Shown in pieces: positions 26,251 through 35,089 of a DNA stretch of 64,000 nt. The notes beneath the pieces are model-generated. The model was not told the origin of the DNA and made no database searches. It worked only from the letters and a program-made list of their open reading frames with translations. Position 1 is the first letter of the stretch; each line of letters starts with the position of its first letter. The position numbers and the translations under genes are program-made. This DNA comes from Solobacterium sp. (GTDB lineage: Bacteria > Bacillota_I > Bacilli_A > Erysipelotrichales > Erysipelotrichaceae). Location: contig JAFWNG010000019.1 in the NCBI GenBank assembly GCA_017510405.1, positions 17,790 to 81,789 of the forward strand, given 5' to 3'.

Positions 26251-27023
26251 CAGTTTCCTGCTTCCGGCAGACAGTGCATATGCGTTCTGCCGAGCACACG
26301 GAAGCCTTCTGCTTTTCCCTTAAGACTGCGTATGCCGAAATCATAGGCACGCAGTTTCAGATACAGGGATATTGAGGAGATATCCGGACAGCCTTCCGGG
26401 AATTGGCTCTTGTGACATTCAAATATTGAATAGATCTGCTGGGAAAGATACGGAGCGGTGGATACGAACCGGTTCGGCTTCGCAGTCATATAGAAGGCAA
26501 TTGCCTGTACCGGTGCGCTTTCTGCGCCGTACTGCTTCATAATATCCGCAAACGGAGCGAAGAATGCCAGCTGCCGAGCTGCCGTTCCGGCATTGAGATG
26601 GTCGATATGACATTCGCTTGTGACGGATGGATCCGGCGCGAAGATGATATCCGGTTTCCGTTCTCCGATCACTTTTGCCAGCGAAGCCAGCAGATCGTTC
26701 CGGTCATAGAAGCCGCCGTCTGAATAATCCAGAAATACCACGTCACTGACGCCCAGTATTTTTGCCGAAGCGATCGATTCCTGCCGGCGGACCGCAATGA
26801 GTTCTTCCGGCGTTGTACCGGCCGGCGCGTGTTCCATACCGTACCTTCCGTCTGTACAGATGACGAAAGATACCTGTTTTCCCATTTTCCGCAGCGCTGC
26901 GATCGTTCCGCCGGCACCGATCTCAATGTCATCCGGATGCGGTCCGACAAACAGATACCGGTCAAAGGATTCGATCTTCGGAATCGGTGCTGCGAACTTC
27001 AGGATCATTCTGGTCAGACTCAT
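26250..27023 (-). CDS. PIG-L family N-deacetylase
   Basis: 257 residues. The zinc motif PHPDDIEIGAGG is near residue 28, and the second ligand motif is HIDH at about 142. The family removes N-acetyl groups from GlcNAc-type sugars or sugar conjugates (GlcNAc-PI, GlcNAc-malate, lincomycin-type precursors). ATG and stop overlap by four bases with the GPH symporter upstream, so the two are translated together; the symporter may bring in the sugar derivative that is deacetylated. There is no signal peptide, so it should be cytoplasmic. Confidence 0.85.
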   Translation of the reverse strand: MSLTRMILKFAAPIPKIESFDRYLFVGPHPDDIEIGAGGTIAALRKMGKQVSFVICTDGRYGMEHAPAGTTPEELIAVRRQESIASAKILGVSDVVFLDYSDGGFYDRNDLLASLAKVIGERKPDIIFAPDPSVTSECHIDHLNAGTAARQLAFFAPFADIMKQYGAESAPVQAIAFYMTAKPNRFVSTAPYLSQQIYSIFECHKSQFPEGCPDISSISLYLKLRAYDFGIRSLKGKAEGFRVLGRTHMHCLPEAGN

Positions 27024-28507
27024 GCAGTCTGTTCCTTTTTACGGCTCTCCAGTTCTGTGCAGATGCGTTCATATTCTGTTTCATCCAGAATGTACTTCTT
27101 CTGATACAGAACATAGGAGAGATACATCAGGATCAGAGGGAGGATCGTCATTACACACAGAAGACCGAACGACTGGCCGTTCTGTACGCCGCTGAGCAGC
27201 TGCGTGATCGCATCCGCTTTTGCGTCTGCTGTCATCTCGCCGGCATTCGCTGCCTGTTCATACTGTGAGATGCCGTTTGTATACTTCAGGATGCCGAACA
27301 TGATATAAGCCAGGTTGGCGACCGCAACTGTCAGCGCGGAAGCCAGCTTTGTCAGGAACGGACGCAGAGAACCAATGATCGCTTCATCACGGACACCGTG
27401 TTCGTATTCGTTGTATTCGACAGTATTCATGATCGAGATCATCATGATCAGATAGAAACCGTACTGTCCGAAGTTTGCCAGCATATAGCCAAACGTCAGG
27501 AAGCTGAACTGGATGCCGGACGGAAGCGGAAGAACACCTGCGAAAAGCATGAACAGATAGCCGATCGCGCCGATGATCATCAGATAGGTCATCAGTTTCT
27601 TCCGGCCGAACTTCTTTGAGATAGCCGGATAGAAGATCATCAGGAAGGCAGTGACCATCATTCCGAGCATCTGGAACATGGTGAAGAAGACACCCTTATA
27701 GCCGAACTTTACATAGATATAGGTCTGTCCGACACCGGAAAGAACGATGCCGTTGCCGATCTGCTGAAGCAGGAAGACTACCGCGATCCAGATCAGCTGA
27801 CTGTTTCCGCTGATCGTGGAGAAGATCTTTTTGAAACTGACCGGCGGAGCTGGTTCGTCATTGGCGTTTCTTTCTTCGGTAACGCCGAAGACGGTAAATG
27901 CAAGGAACAGCGGACCGAGAATGGCGGCGCCGAGCGCTACGATGCCGTAAGCAGTAACGGCATTTCCGCCGATCGCACTTTCACCGGCAGTAAACATCGG
28001 GATCAGAGAAGCCGCAAGCACACCGCCGATGCCGGCAAACAGCGTTGCCCGGGAAGTGAACTTGTTTCGTGTATCCGCGTCAGAACTCAATGCCGGAACC
28101 ATGCCCCAGTAGGAGATATCATGCATTGTGTAGGTGATACTGTAAGCAAAATACATAAGGCCGAAGAACCAGACGAATGACCAGCCCTGCAGTTTTGTAT
28201 TGAACATGGCATAGATGACCAGCGAGGTCGAAAGGATACCGATTACAAGCCACGGTTTGAACTTTCCCCATTTTGTTCTCGTACGCTCAATGATATTGCC
28301 CATGATCGGGTCATTCAGTGCGTCAAATACACGGGCAGCCACCATGATCGCAGTGATCGCGGACAGCTGTGCGGCATTCAGATTTCTGGTAAAGAGAACG
28401 AATGCCAGCAGATAGCTTGTGACAAGGTTGTACATGATATCGCGGCCAATCGTGCCAAGCGGAAACATTATGAGATTCTTTTTTGTAATTTTATCGTCAG
28501 TATGCAT
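27020..28507 (-). CDS. GPH-type glycoside:cation symporter (MFS)
   Basis: 495 residues with 12 predicted membrane segments. The N-terminal pattern MFPLGTIGRDIMYNLVTSYLL and the loop ARVFDALNDPIMGNIIERTRTKWGKFKPW are signatures of the glycoside-pentoside-hexuronide:cation symporters (MelB/XynB/UidB type). A GGAGG ribosome site precedes the ATG at 28507. It is coupled to the PIG-L gene by a four-base overlap. Transport of a glycoside, possibly an N-acetylated sugar, is inferred from the partner. Confidence 0.85.
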   Translation of the reverse strand: MHTDDKITKKNLIMFPLGTIGRDIMYNLVTSYLLAFVLFTRNLNAAQLSAITAIMVAARVFDALNDPIMGNIIERTRTKWGKFKPWLVIGILSTSLVIYAMFNTKLQGWSFVWFFGLMYFAYSITYTMHDISYWGMVPALSSDADTRNKFTSRATLFAGIGGVLAASLIPMFTAGESAIGGNAVTAYGIVALGAAILGPLFLAFTVFGVTEERNANDEPAPPVSFKKIFSTISGNSQLIWIAVVFLLQQIGNGIVLSGVGQTYIYVKFGYKGVFFTMFQMLGMMVTAFLMIFYPAISKKFGRKKLMTYLMIIGAIGYLFMLFAGVLPLPSGIQFSFLTFGYMLANFGQYGFYLIMMISIMNTVEYNEYEHGVRDEAIIGSLRPFLTKLASALTVAVANLAYIMFGILKYTNGISQYEQAANAGEMTADAKADAITQLLSGVQNGQSFGLLCVMTILPLILMYLSYVLYQKKYILDETEYERICTELESRKKEQTA

Positions 28508-28607
28508 CAGAGTGCACCTCCAGTCAAATTAAGTATAAAACAAACCTCTCCGCTATGAACACGAAAGAAGCAGAGCCGGAGGTGAAAGCATCGTCACAGA
28601 AAAACGG

Positions 28608-28627
28608 AAAAAGGACTCTGGAAGTCC
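28608..28627 (-). terminator. Intrinsic terminator after OYE-type oxidoreductase (minus strand)
   Basis: On the minus strand GGACT, loop TCCAG, AGTCC, then TTTTT. It separates this gene from the GPH operon. A further GCTGTC/GACAGC hairpin lies just upstream of it. Confidence 0.7.
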
Positions 28628-28695
28628 TGCTGTCCGACAGCGGATCTGCCAAAGTCCCTTTATCTGATGATCGGATATCCGTGAGGTGAAGATGT

Positions 28696-30621
28696 TTACA
28701 GAGCCAGTGCCGCAGCGAGACCTGCTTCGGTCGCTTTGTTGGCAGGACCTGCCTCTTTTGCGTCACCGATGACGCAGACTTCATCACATACTTTTCTTGC
28801 GGCTTCCTCCAGCGGATTGTACGGCTTGACACCCATGGCAAGGACGATCGTATCGAAGCCGCCGATGGTGTATTCCTGTCCGAACTGTTCATAGACAACG
28901 CCGTCTTCATTGAACTTCTTGACTGTCGCGTTGACGATCTTCTGAATGCCTCTGTCAGCCAGACGCGGCATCAGGAAGGCACGCGGCGTCGGTGCTTCAT
29001 CCAGAGCGATATCCGGACGCATTTCAAGGATCGTAACTGCCTTGCCATGCTCGCCCATGTAGTCGGCTGTCTCCACACCGGTCATACCGCCGCCGATGAC
29101 GAGAACGTTCTGTCCCGGATTGACATTGTTGTCAAGGATCTCCTGTGCCGTGGTCACCCGCGGTCCGTCAATGCCTTCGATCGGCGGACATGCCGGCTTA
29201 CCGCCGGTCGCCAGGATGACCGCGTCGGCTTTGAATTCCTTCAGGAACTCTTCATTGACTTCCGTATTGAGCAGACACTTGACGCCGTACTTTCTGCACA
29301 TGGTCAGATAGTACTTGATCGCAGTGGCGATATCCTGCTTTGTCGGCGGAATGGATGCCAGGCGGAACTGTCCGCCGAAATGACCGCTCTTTTCCGCCAG
29401 CGTGACATCGTGGCCTTTTCTTGCGGCATTCCATGCGGCTTCCAGACCGGCCGGGCCGGAACCGACGACAAGTACCTTTTTCTTCGTCTCAGCAGGTGTG
29501 AAGTCATATTCGATCTCATGACCGGTCACCGGATTGATCAGACAGGAAATAAATCCGCCGGCATTCAGATAGCCGAGGCAGGACTGTGTGCAGCTGATGC
29601 ACGGTGCGATCTCGTCCGTCTTTCCTTCTTTTACAAGATTCGGAATATTCGGAGCGGCGATCGAAGCACGGCCGAAGGAGATGAAATCCGCACATCCCTG
29701 ACGCAGCGCGCCTTCTGCCGAGAATGGCGAATATCTGCCGACGGAGATGACTGGAATACTGACAGCTTCCTTGATGACTTTCGTCGGGAACTGGTTGAAC
29801 CCCTGCGGCATTTCCGGCGCGGCGGACATATAATGCATGGATGCGTATGTCATGACTGAGATGTGGATCGCGTCCACGCCTTCTTCTTCTGCCATTCTTG
29901 CCACATTGCAGGATTCTTCCAGCGTACGTCCGCCGTGTACTTTTTCATCCCAGCCGATGCGGAATGTCATGACAAAGTCATCACCGACCTTCTTCCGGAT
30001 ATTGCGGAAGACTTCCCGCGGGAACTTCATGCGGCCTTCAAAATCACCGCCGAACTCATCGTAGCGCTTGTTGGCATGCGGAGACATGAACTGGGCAATG
30101 ATATAACCGTGAGCGCCGTGTACTTCTACGCCGTCCGCACCGGCCTTTTTCGCTCTTACCGCCGCGTCGCCGAACTGGTCGATCAGCTGCCATACCCGCT
30201 CATTGGACATCTCATCGGGGATGACATTCAGTGCCGGACAGGCAACTTTTGACGGTGCTTCCGGCGTCATGTTGAAGATGTACGGCGGTGCGGTCTGCCG
30301 GCCGCAGTGATGAAGCTGCACAAGAACTTTTGCGCCTGCTTCATGGATGGCATCCATCAGCTTTTTAAAGCCTTCGATCTGTTCATCCTTCCACAGACCG
30401 ACTTCATTCAGCACCGCTTTGCCGTGCGGATCCACCGCAGTGACCTCAATGATGATCAGACCGAATCCGCCAAGTGCTCTTGTGCGGTAGTATTCGATCA
30501 TCCGGTCCGTCACAAAACCTTCGTAATTGCCTAAATTTGATCCCATTGGCGGCACGACAAAACGGTTTTTCAGTTCCATCGAGCCGATCTTTCCAGGGGA
30601 AAGAAGCTTTTCGAATTTCAT
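28696..30621 (-). CDS. Old Yellow Enzyme family FMN/FAD/Fe-S oxidoreductase (FadH/BaiCD-like)
   Basis: 641 residues. The N-terminal FMN barrel (1-330) has KNRFVVPPMGS, the substrate-binding HHCGRQ, and GVEVHGAHGYIIAQFMSPHANKR. The [4Fe-4S] site is CISCTQSC plus a later Cys (about 341-362). Two Rossmann folds follow: GSGPAGLEAAW (FAD) and VIGGGMTGVETA (NAD(P)H). This is the architecture of 2,4-dienoyl-CoA reductase FadH, of bile-acid enzymes BaiCD and BaiH, and of several clostridial enoate reductases. It reduces a C=C bond next to a carbonyl or carboxyl. The nearby acyl-CoA genes are separate units. Family sure, substrate open. Confidence 0.87.
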   Translation of the reverse strand: MKFEKLLSPGKIGSMELKNRFVVPPMGSNLGNYEGFVTDRMIEYYRTRALGGFGLIIIEVTAVDPHGKAVLNEVGLWKDEQIEGFKKLMDAIHEAGAKVLVQLHHCGRQTAPPYIFNMTPEAPSKVACPALNVIPDEMSNERVWQLIDQFGDAAVRAKKAGADGVEVHGAHGYIIAQFMSPHANKRYDEFGGDFEGRMKFPREVFRNIRKKVGDDFVMTFRIGWDEKVHGGRTLEESCNVARMAEEEGVDAIHISVMTYASMHYMSAAPEMPQGFNQFPTKVIKEAVSIPVISVGRYSPFSAEGALRQGCADFISFGRASIAAPNIPNLVKEGKTDEIAPCISCTQSCLGYLNAGGFISCLINPVTGHEIEYDFTPAETKKKVLVVGSGPAGLEAAWNAARKGHDVTLAEKSGHFGGQFRLASIPPTKQDIATAIKYYLTMCRKYGVKCLLNTEVNEEFLKEFKADAVILATGGKPACPPIEGIDGPRVTTAQEILDNNVNPGQNVLVIGGGMTGVETADYMGEHGKAVTILEMRPDIALDEAPTPRAFLMPRLADRGIQKIVNATVKKFNEDGVVYEQFGQEYTIGGFDTIVLAMGVKPYNPLEEAARKVCDEVCVIGDAKEAGPANKATEAGLAAALAL

Positions 30622-30797
30622 AATTATGATCCTCCATTGAACTGCCTTGTTCTGTCTTCATTGTAGAAATACCCGCTTTCTTCCGTCAATCAACATGCCC
30701 TGAGAATTCTGTGACAGACGTAAAGAACAACGGAGTGAACGGATTTCAAAAAAATCTGGTATCATCTATGTAACAGATACGTAAAAGGAGAACGAAC

Positions 30798-31439
30798 ATG
30801 TCCATCAAAATCATGCAGTATCCAAACCCGAAGAACTCTCTGAAACTTCGTGTGGCACGCGGTCATTTTGCGACCAGCCATTCCCACATAAATTATTATG
30901 TTGACCTGACCATGACAAAGCATCGTCTGTCCGAAGCGAGAGAAGCAGCCCGCCAGCTTGCTGTAAAGTACAAACCGACGACCGTGATCGATACGATCCT
31001 GTGCCTGGACGGCACCGAAGTCATCGGCGCATGTATGGCAAGCGAACTGACAAAAGCCGGTTTCTCCAGCATCAACGCGCATAATACGATCTATGTCGTC
31101 ACACCGGAACATACCACCGGAAGCCAGCTGCTGTTCCGGGAAAACATTCGTCCGATGATCGTCGGCAAGCACGTCATGATCCTGGCTGCCTCCATTACGA
31201 CCGGCTACACCGTCGAAGGCGGCATCGAAGCTGTTAAATACTACGGCGGCATGACTGTCGGCGTATGCGGCATTTTCTCCTGCGTGGATGAATGCTTCGG
31301 CTATCCGGTCTCCTCGATCTTCAATACAAAAGACGTTCTGAAAGACTACCACAGCACACCGTCTCATGAATGTCCGATGTGCAAGGCAGGCCAGAAGGTA
31401 GACGCCATCGTCAACACCTACGGATTCTCGAGTTTCTGA
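30798..31439 (+). CDS. PRTase-fold protein, often annotated orotate phosphoribosyltransferase
   Basis: 213 residues with AAAAGGAG upstream. The type I PRTase fold is seen in the order of strands and in the PRPP loop ILAASITTGYT. However, the two acidic residues that normally precede TTG (EDV.TTG) are replaced by Ala-Ser, and true PyrE motifs are weak. The C-terminus has the pairs SCVDEC and HECPMCKAGQK, which suggest a structural metal site. I recall a conserved Bacillota family with the same features (GHFATSHSHIN near the N-terminus). It is followed 4 bp later by a metallophosphatase. A PRPP- or nucleotide-binding role is likely; catalysis as PyrE is doubtful. Confidence 0.7.
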   Translation: MSIKIMQYPNPKNSLKLRVARGHFATSHSHINYYVDLTMTKHRLSEAREAARQLAVKYKPTTVIDTILCLDGTEVIGACMASELTKAGFSSINAHNTIYVVTPEHTTGSQLLFRENIRPMIVGKHVMILAASITTGYTVEGGIEAVKYYGGMTVGVCGIFSCVDECFGYPVSSIFNTKDVLKDYHSTPSHECPMCKAGQKVDAIVNTYGFSSF

Positions 31440-31443
31440 CGAC

Positions 31444-32181
31444 ATGATCTATATTTGTTCCGATGTCCACGGACTCTGGGACCGCTGGCAGAAGCTGCTG
31501 GAGACCATTGATCTGAAGGATACGGATACACTCTACGTACTCGGCGATATGATCGACCGCGGTCCTGACGGCATACAGATCCTGCAGGACATGATGAAAC
31601 GAAATAACGTCATTCCGTTCATGGGAAACCACGAACACATGATGTTAATGTATCTGGAAGGCCTCGATACTGTCAGCTGGACAATGTTCTGCAACGGCGG
31701 CCTCTCGACAAAAGTACGCTTCAGCCGCCTGAGTGAATCCGCCAGAAAACAGATCCTGAACTATCTGGATCAATGCTGGGTGGTAAAAAATCTCACGATC
31801 GCGGGACAGCGCTATTCCCTGTCGCATATCGGCATATTCGGCGACAGCCGGGACCGCAGGGCAGACTTCTCTTCCCCCAGAACCGATGTGCATGATCTGC
31901 AGGCCATGGTATGGGGAGAATACCCGTACAGCCTTTCCGCTATCAATTACTATCCGGAGACCCTCTGTCCGACAACGTTCATATCCGGACACAAGTTCAC
32001 CCGGCGCTGGCGGAACTACTCCGAAGACGACACCGTATATATTAAGGAATATGAAAATGGATGCCGCTATATCGATATCGACTGCGGCTGCGCCCTCGGC
32101 GGCGGAGAAGGGTTCCTTGCCTGCCTTGTCATCGATGAGGAAAAAGGCTTTGATCCCGACCGGATCCTGTATATACGCTAG
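31444..32181 (+). CDS. Calcineurin-like Ser/Thr protein phosphatase
   Basis: 245 residues. The metal-binding motifs are in order: SDVHG (about 6), GDMIDRG (about 34) and GNHEH (about 60), with ISGHKFTRR (about 181) supplying a later His. This is the bacterial PPP-type/ApaH-like group. It may remove phosphate from proteins or cleave dinucleoside polyphosphates. It starts four bases after the PRTase-like gene and has no clear ribosome site, so translation is probably coupled. Confidence 0.8.
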   Translation: MIYICSDVHGLWDRWQKLLETIDLKDTDTLYVLGDMIDRGPDGIQILQDMMKRNNVIPFMGNHEHMMLMYLEGLDTVSWTMFCNGGLSTKVRFSRLSESARKQILNYLDQCWVVKNLTIAGQRYSLSHIGIFGDSRDRRADFSSPRTDVHDLQAMVWGEYPYSLSAINYYPETLCPTTFISGHKFTRRWRNYSEDDTVYIKEYENGCRYIDIDCGCALGGGEGFLACLVIDEEKGFDPDRILYIR

Positions 32182-32205
32182 AAGCACAGCAATGTGCTTC
32201 TTTTT
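32181..32205 (+). terminator. Intrinsic terminator after metallophosphatase
   Basis: GAAGCACA, loop GCAA, TGTGCTTC, T5. The stem starts at the last base of the TAG stop. Confidence 0.9.
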
Positions 32206-32221
32206 GTTTCCCGGGAAAGTC

Positions 32222-32245
32222 AAAAAAAGCAGGTCACAGACCTGC
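32222..32245 (-). terminator. Intrinsic terminator of mgtC-like gene (minus strand)
   Basis: GCAGGTC (32229-32235) and GACCTGC (32239-32245), with seven A on the plus strand giving a T7 tract on the minus strand. Confidence 0.9.
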
Positions 32246-32255
32246 ATGTTCCGGA

Positions 32256-32909
32256 TCAGATGATCTCCACGGAAAGAATTTTATCGGATGCCAGCAGCGC
32301 CTGGATCAGCTCCTCCGGATGCATATCGCCCGCCGCTCCTACTTCACACTGGAACGTCAGACTGTTCTCATCCTCCGCACTGCAGCGCGTTGACCCGAGC
32401 ACATGACATTCATTGCTCTGCAGGAGCGATACCACATCCATGATTCCGGCGGTGCGCAGCGTCCGGATCTTCAGCTTTATCAGCAGATTGCCGGCATTGC
32501 GCGGCAGGAACCTGCGGAATACATGCTGGACTGTGATCATCAGTATGGCTGCGATCGCGCCAAGCCCCAGCATGCCGGTGCCGAAACACAGACCGATCGC
32601 CGAAGTTGCCCAGATTCCCGCAGCTGTCGTCAGTCCCTGCACAACATCGTGACGGATAAAAATGACACCGGCGCCCAGAAAGCCGATTCCCGATACGACC
32701 TGTGCCGCCACACGGGCCGGATCACCGCTTCCGATATCCTTGAACCCGTATTTCGATATCAGCATCAGTAAGCACGATCCCAGCGCAACCATCATATGCG
32801 TGCGGATACCGGCATCTTTCGCGTGATTATGCCGTTCAAAGCCGATCATAAAACCCGCAGCCATCGCCGCCAGAAGCCGCAGAAGCCAATTCCATTCAAA
32901 TACATTCAT
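32256..32909 (-). CDS. MgtC/SapB family membrane protein
   Basis: 217 residues. About five membrane segments fill the first 140 residues: LLAAMAAGFMIGFER, VSGIGFLGAGVIF (the family signature), LTTAAGIWATSAIGLCFG. A soluble ACT-like tail of about 75 residues follows. MgtC proteins help growth at low magnesium or in hosts by modulating membrane ATPase or Mg2+ handling. AGGAGA precedes the ATG. I see no Mg2+ riboswitch in the 139 bp upstream, only a GTACCGGTAC palindrome (32988-32997) near the divergent small gene. Confidence 0.87.
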   Translation of the reverse strand: MNVFEWNWLLRLLAAMAAGFMIGFERHNHAKDAGIRTHMMVALGSCLLMLISKYGFKDIGSGDPARVAAQVVSGIGFLGAGVIFIRHDVVQGLTTAAGIWATSAIGLCFGTGMLGLGAIAAILMITVQHVFRRFLPRNAGNLLIKLKIRTLRTAGIMDVVSLLQSNECHVLGSTRCSAEDENSLTFQCEVGAAGDMHPEELIQALLASDKILSVEII

Positions 32910-33048
32910 CTTAAATACATTCTCCTGCCTGTATTATATACTTTTCGGATTCTTCTGTGCGTCCGTAAATCGTATTTGCACATTGTCCCCGTACCGGTAC
33001 AGTGATTTTCCGCCGTTCCGCTACGCTTATTTCAGGAAGGGGGGACAG

Positions 33049-33282
33049 ATGGAGCGCCGGAAAAAATACATTGATCTTATCGTACAGATCGACCGCGACG
33101 GCAACATGACGCCGAAAGAGATCCTGTGGGAAGACGGCCGTCGTTTTATCGTGCAGAAAGTCCTGGATAAACGTCATGCGATCACATCGGCAGGCGGCGC
33201 AGCGGTATGCTTCACCTGTATCCTGGCCGGCAGACGCCGTGACATATACCGGGAAAAAGAACGCTGGTATGTACTCATATGA
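33049..33282 (+). CDS. Small conserved protein of unknown function (77 aa)
   Basis: 77 residues from the ATG at 33049, which has GGAAGGGGGG upstream; earlier in-frame starts lack a ribosome site. Features: IDLIVQIDRDGNMTPKEILWEDGR, RFIVQKVLDKRHA, and a final RDIYREKERWYVLI. The alternating pattern suggests a small beta barrel or sandwich. Similar short proteins (DGN..P..I.WEDGR...I..VLD.R.A) occur widely in Clostridia without known function. It ends directly at a bidirectional terminator. Confidence 0.75.
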   Translation: MERRKKYIDLIVQIDRDGNMTPKEILWEDGRRFIVQKVLDKRHAITSAGGAAVCFTCILAGRRRDIYREKERWYVLI

Positions 33283-33305
33283 AAAGGCACCTGTCCGGTG
33301 CCTTT
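33283..33305. terminator. Bidirectional terminator, small protein / acyl-CoA ligase
   Basis: AAAGGCACC, loop TGTCC, GGTGCCTTT. It starts one base after the TGA of the small gene and serves the convergent acyl-CoA ligase gene too. Confidence 0.85.
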
Positions 33306-33324
33306 GCAACTCTGTTTATATGGA

Positions 33325-34959
33325 TCAGGACTTGTTCTGACGTTCAACAAGTCTTGTGCCGCCGTAGATCTCACGGAGCTTCGGCTTATCGATCTTACCG
33401 GTCGCATTGCGGATGACCGGAGCGAAGATGATCTTGCGCGGACGCTTGTAACGCGGCAGTTCTTTGCAGAAGGAAATGAGCTCTTCTTCGTCCATCGAGA
33501 ATCCTTCCTTCACCTGGATGATCGCCGCCGCGATCTCTCCCAGACGGTCGTCCGGAAGACCGATGACAGCCGCATCATGGATCTTGTCGTTAGTCATCAG
33601 GAACGCTTCGATCTGTACCGGATACAGGTTCTCACCGCCGGTGATGATAACGTCTTTCTTACGATCGACCAGGAAGATGAATCCGTCTTCATCCTGCATT
33701 GCCATATCGCCGGTGTGCAGCCAGCCGTCTTTCAGCACTTCTGCAGTCGCGATCGGGTTCTTGTAGTATTCGACCATGACGCCGGGACCCTTTACGCACA
33801 GTTCACCGACATCACCCTGTGTGACCGGTACATCCTTTTCGTCCACGATCTTCGTCTGCCAGCCGTAGCCGGGAACGCCGATCGCACCGACCTTATGGAT
33901 ATTATCCAGACCAAGATGAACGCAGCCTGGTCCGGTCGATTCCGAAAGACCATAGTTCGTATCGTATTTGTGATTCGGGAAATACCGCATCCAGTGACGG
34001 ATCAGACTCGGCGGTACCGGCTGCGCGCCGATATGCATCAGCCGCCACTGGTCTGTCTTGTATCTCTCCAGTTTGATCCTTCCGGAATCCAGCGCGGCAA
34101 GCAGGTCCTGTGCCCACGGAACCAGCAGCCAGACGATCGTGCATTCCTCATTCGAAACCGCACTCATGATCGCTTCCGGTGAGTTTCCTTTCAGGATCAC
34201 CGCTTTACTGCCGGTATACAGAGACCCGAACCAGTGCATCTTTGCACCGGTATGATACAGCGGCGGAATACACAGGAACGTATCATTCTTCGTTGTCTCA
34301 TGATGCATCGCTTCCATCTTCGCCGACTGGCTGAGAGCCTGATGCTTCAGCAGGATCGCTTTCGGGAAACCCGTTGTACCGGACGAGAAATAGATCGCAC
34401 CATTGTCATCGTCACTGATATGGATATAAGGATCCACAGACGAATGGTTCGCTGCATGCCGGTAGTAATCCTCCGCATATGTCGGGCAGCTGTCACCGAC
34501 AAAGAACAGCAGAGTATCTTTATTCAGTTCATCCGCGATCTCTTCGATACGTCCGATAAACTCCGGACCGTAGAACAGCACGTCAGAATCCGAAGCGTAA
34601 ATACAGTATTTGATCTCATCCGCCGTAAATCGGAAATTCAGCGGTACCGCGATCGCGCCGGCTTTCAGAATGCCAAAGTAGATCGGCAGCCATTCCAGGC
34701 AGTTCATCAGCAGGATCGAGCACTTCTGTCCCGGCCGGATCCCGCGGTCTCTAAGCATATTCGCGACCCGGTTCGCTTTTTCATCAAACACCGACCAGGT
34801 GATCTGCCGGCGGTAGAACGTCGCCGACGTCGGCTGGATCAGCTCATATTCCTTCCAAGTCACTCGCTGTTCTTCTTTTAATTCCGGGTTGATCTCAACA
34901 AGAGCAACTTCATTTCCATACAGTTTGCTGTTTCTTCTCAGCAGGTCAATAATAGGCAT
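33325..34959 (-). CDS. AMP-forming acyl-CoA ligase
   Basis: 544 residues of the ANL superfamily. AMP motif YFSSGTTGFPK, then YGLSESTGPG, GWLHTGDMAMQDEDGFIFLVDRKKDVIITGGENLYP (hinge region) and the C-terminal catalytic Lys in NATGKIDKPKLRE. These enzymes activate a carboxylic acid to the CoA thioester through an acyl-AMP. Length and motifs fit medium-chain, aryl or bile-acid ligases equally. It diverges from the iorAB-paaK operon, and its promoter carries a motif shared with the symporter operon at 44 kb, suggesting that it activates the acid handled by those genes. Confidence 0.87.
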   Translation of the reverse strand: MPIIDLLRRNSKLYGNEVALVEINPELKEEQRVTWKEYELIQPTSATFYRRQITWSVFDEKANRVANMLRDRGIRPGQKCSILLMNCLEWLPIYFGILKAGAIAVPLNFRFTADEIKYCIYASDSDVLFYGPEFIGRIEEIADELNKDTLLFFVGDSCPTYAEDYYRHAANHSSVDPYIHISDDDNGAIYFSSGTTGFPKAILLKHQALSQSAKMEAMHHETTKNDTFLCIPPLYHTGAKMHWFGSLYTGSKAVILKGNSPEAIMSAVSNEECTIVWLLVPWAQDLLAALDSGRIKLERYKTDQWRLMHIGAQPVPPSLIRHWMRYFPNHKYDTNYGLSESTGPGCVHLGLDNIHKVGAIGVPGYGWQTKIVDEKDVPVTQGDVGELCVKGPGVMVEYYKNPIATAEVLKDGWLHTGDMAMQDEDGFIFLVDRKKDVIITGGENLYPVQIEAFLMTNDKIHDAAVIGLPDDRLGEIAAAIIQVKEGFSMDEEELISFCKELPRYKRPRKIIFAPVIRNATGKIDKPKLREIYGGTRLVERQNKS

Positions 34960-34975
34960 TTTTCGCTTTCCCCCA

Positions 34976-34995
34976 TTAACGCTTTAGCGTGCTAA
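34976..34995. promoter_or_regulatory. Operator-like motif, copy A (acyl-CoA ligase promoter)
   Basis: TTAACGCTTTAGCGTGCTAA. It matches the reverse complement of 46071-46090 at 17 of 20 positions. It begins 3 bases downstream of the ligase -10 box and covers the expected transcription start. A further ACGC half follows to 34998. Confidence 0.65.
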
Positions 34996-34998
34996 CGC

Positions 34999-35027
34999 AT
35001 TATAGCATTAAATAGTTGAATCGACAA
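34999..35027 (-). promoter_or_regulatory. Sigma-A promoter of acyl-CoA ligase
   Basis: On the minus strand TTGTCG (35022-35027), 17-bp spacer, TATAAT (34999-35004). Confidence 0.75.
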
Positions 35028-35044
35028 CGGGTTTGTAATAATAT
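35016..35044 (+). promoter_or_regulatory. Candidate promoter of iorA operon
   Basis: TTGAAT (35016-35021), 17-bp spacer, TAATAT (35039-35044). It overlaps the divergent ligase promoter, so the two directions probably compete or share control. Confidence 0.45.
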
Positions 35045-35089
35045 ATGTGTTAATATGAATGACACGAACATTCATGAACGGAGAGTGTG

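Noticed and set aside
28696..34959. A bai-type bile-acid 7-dehydroxylation cluster
   Set aside because: Only OYE-like and CoA-ligase-like genes are present, in separate units on the same strand with unrelated genes between; no BaiA, BaiE, BaiF or BaiG equivalents are seen.
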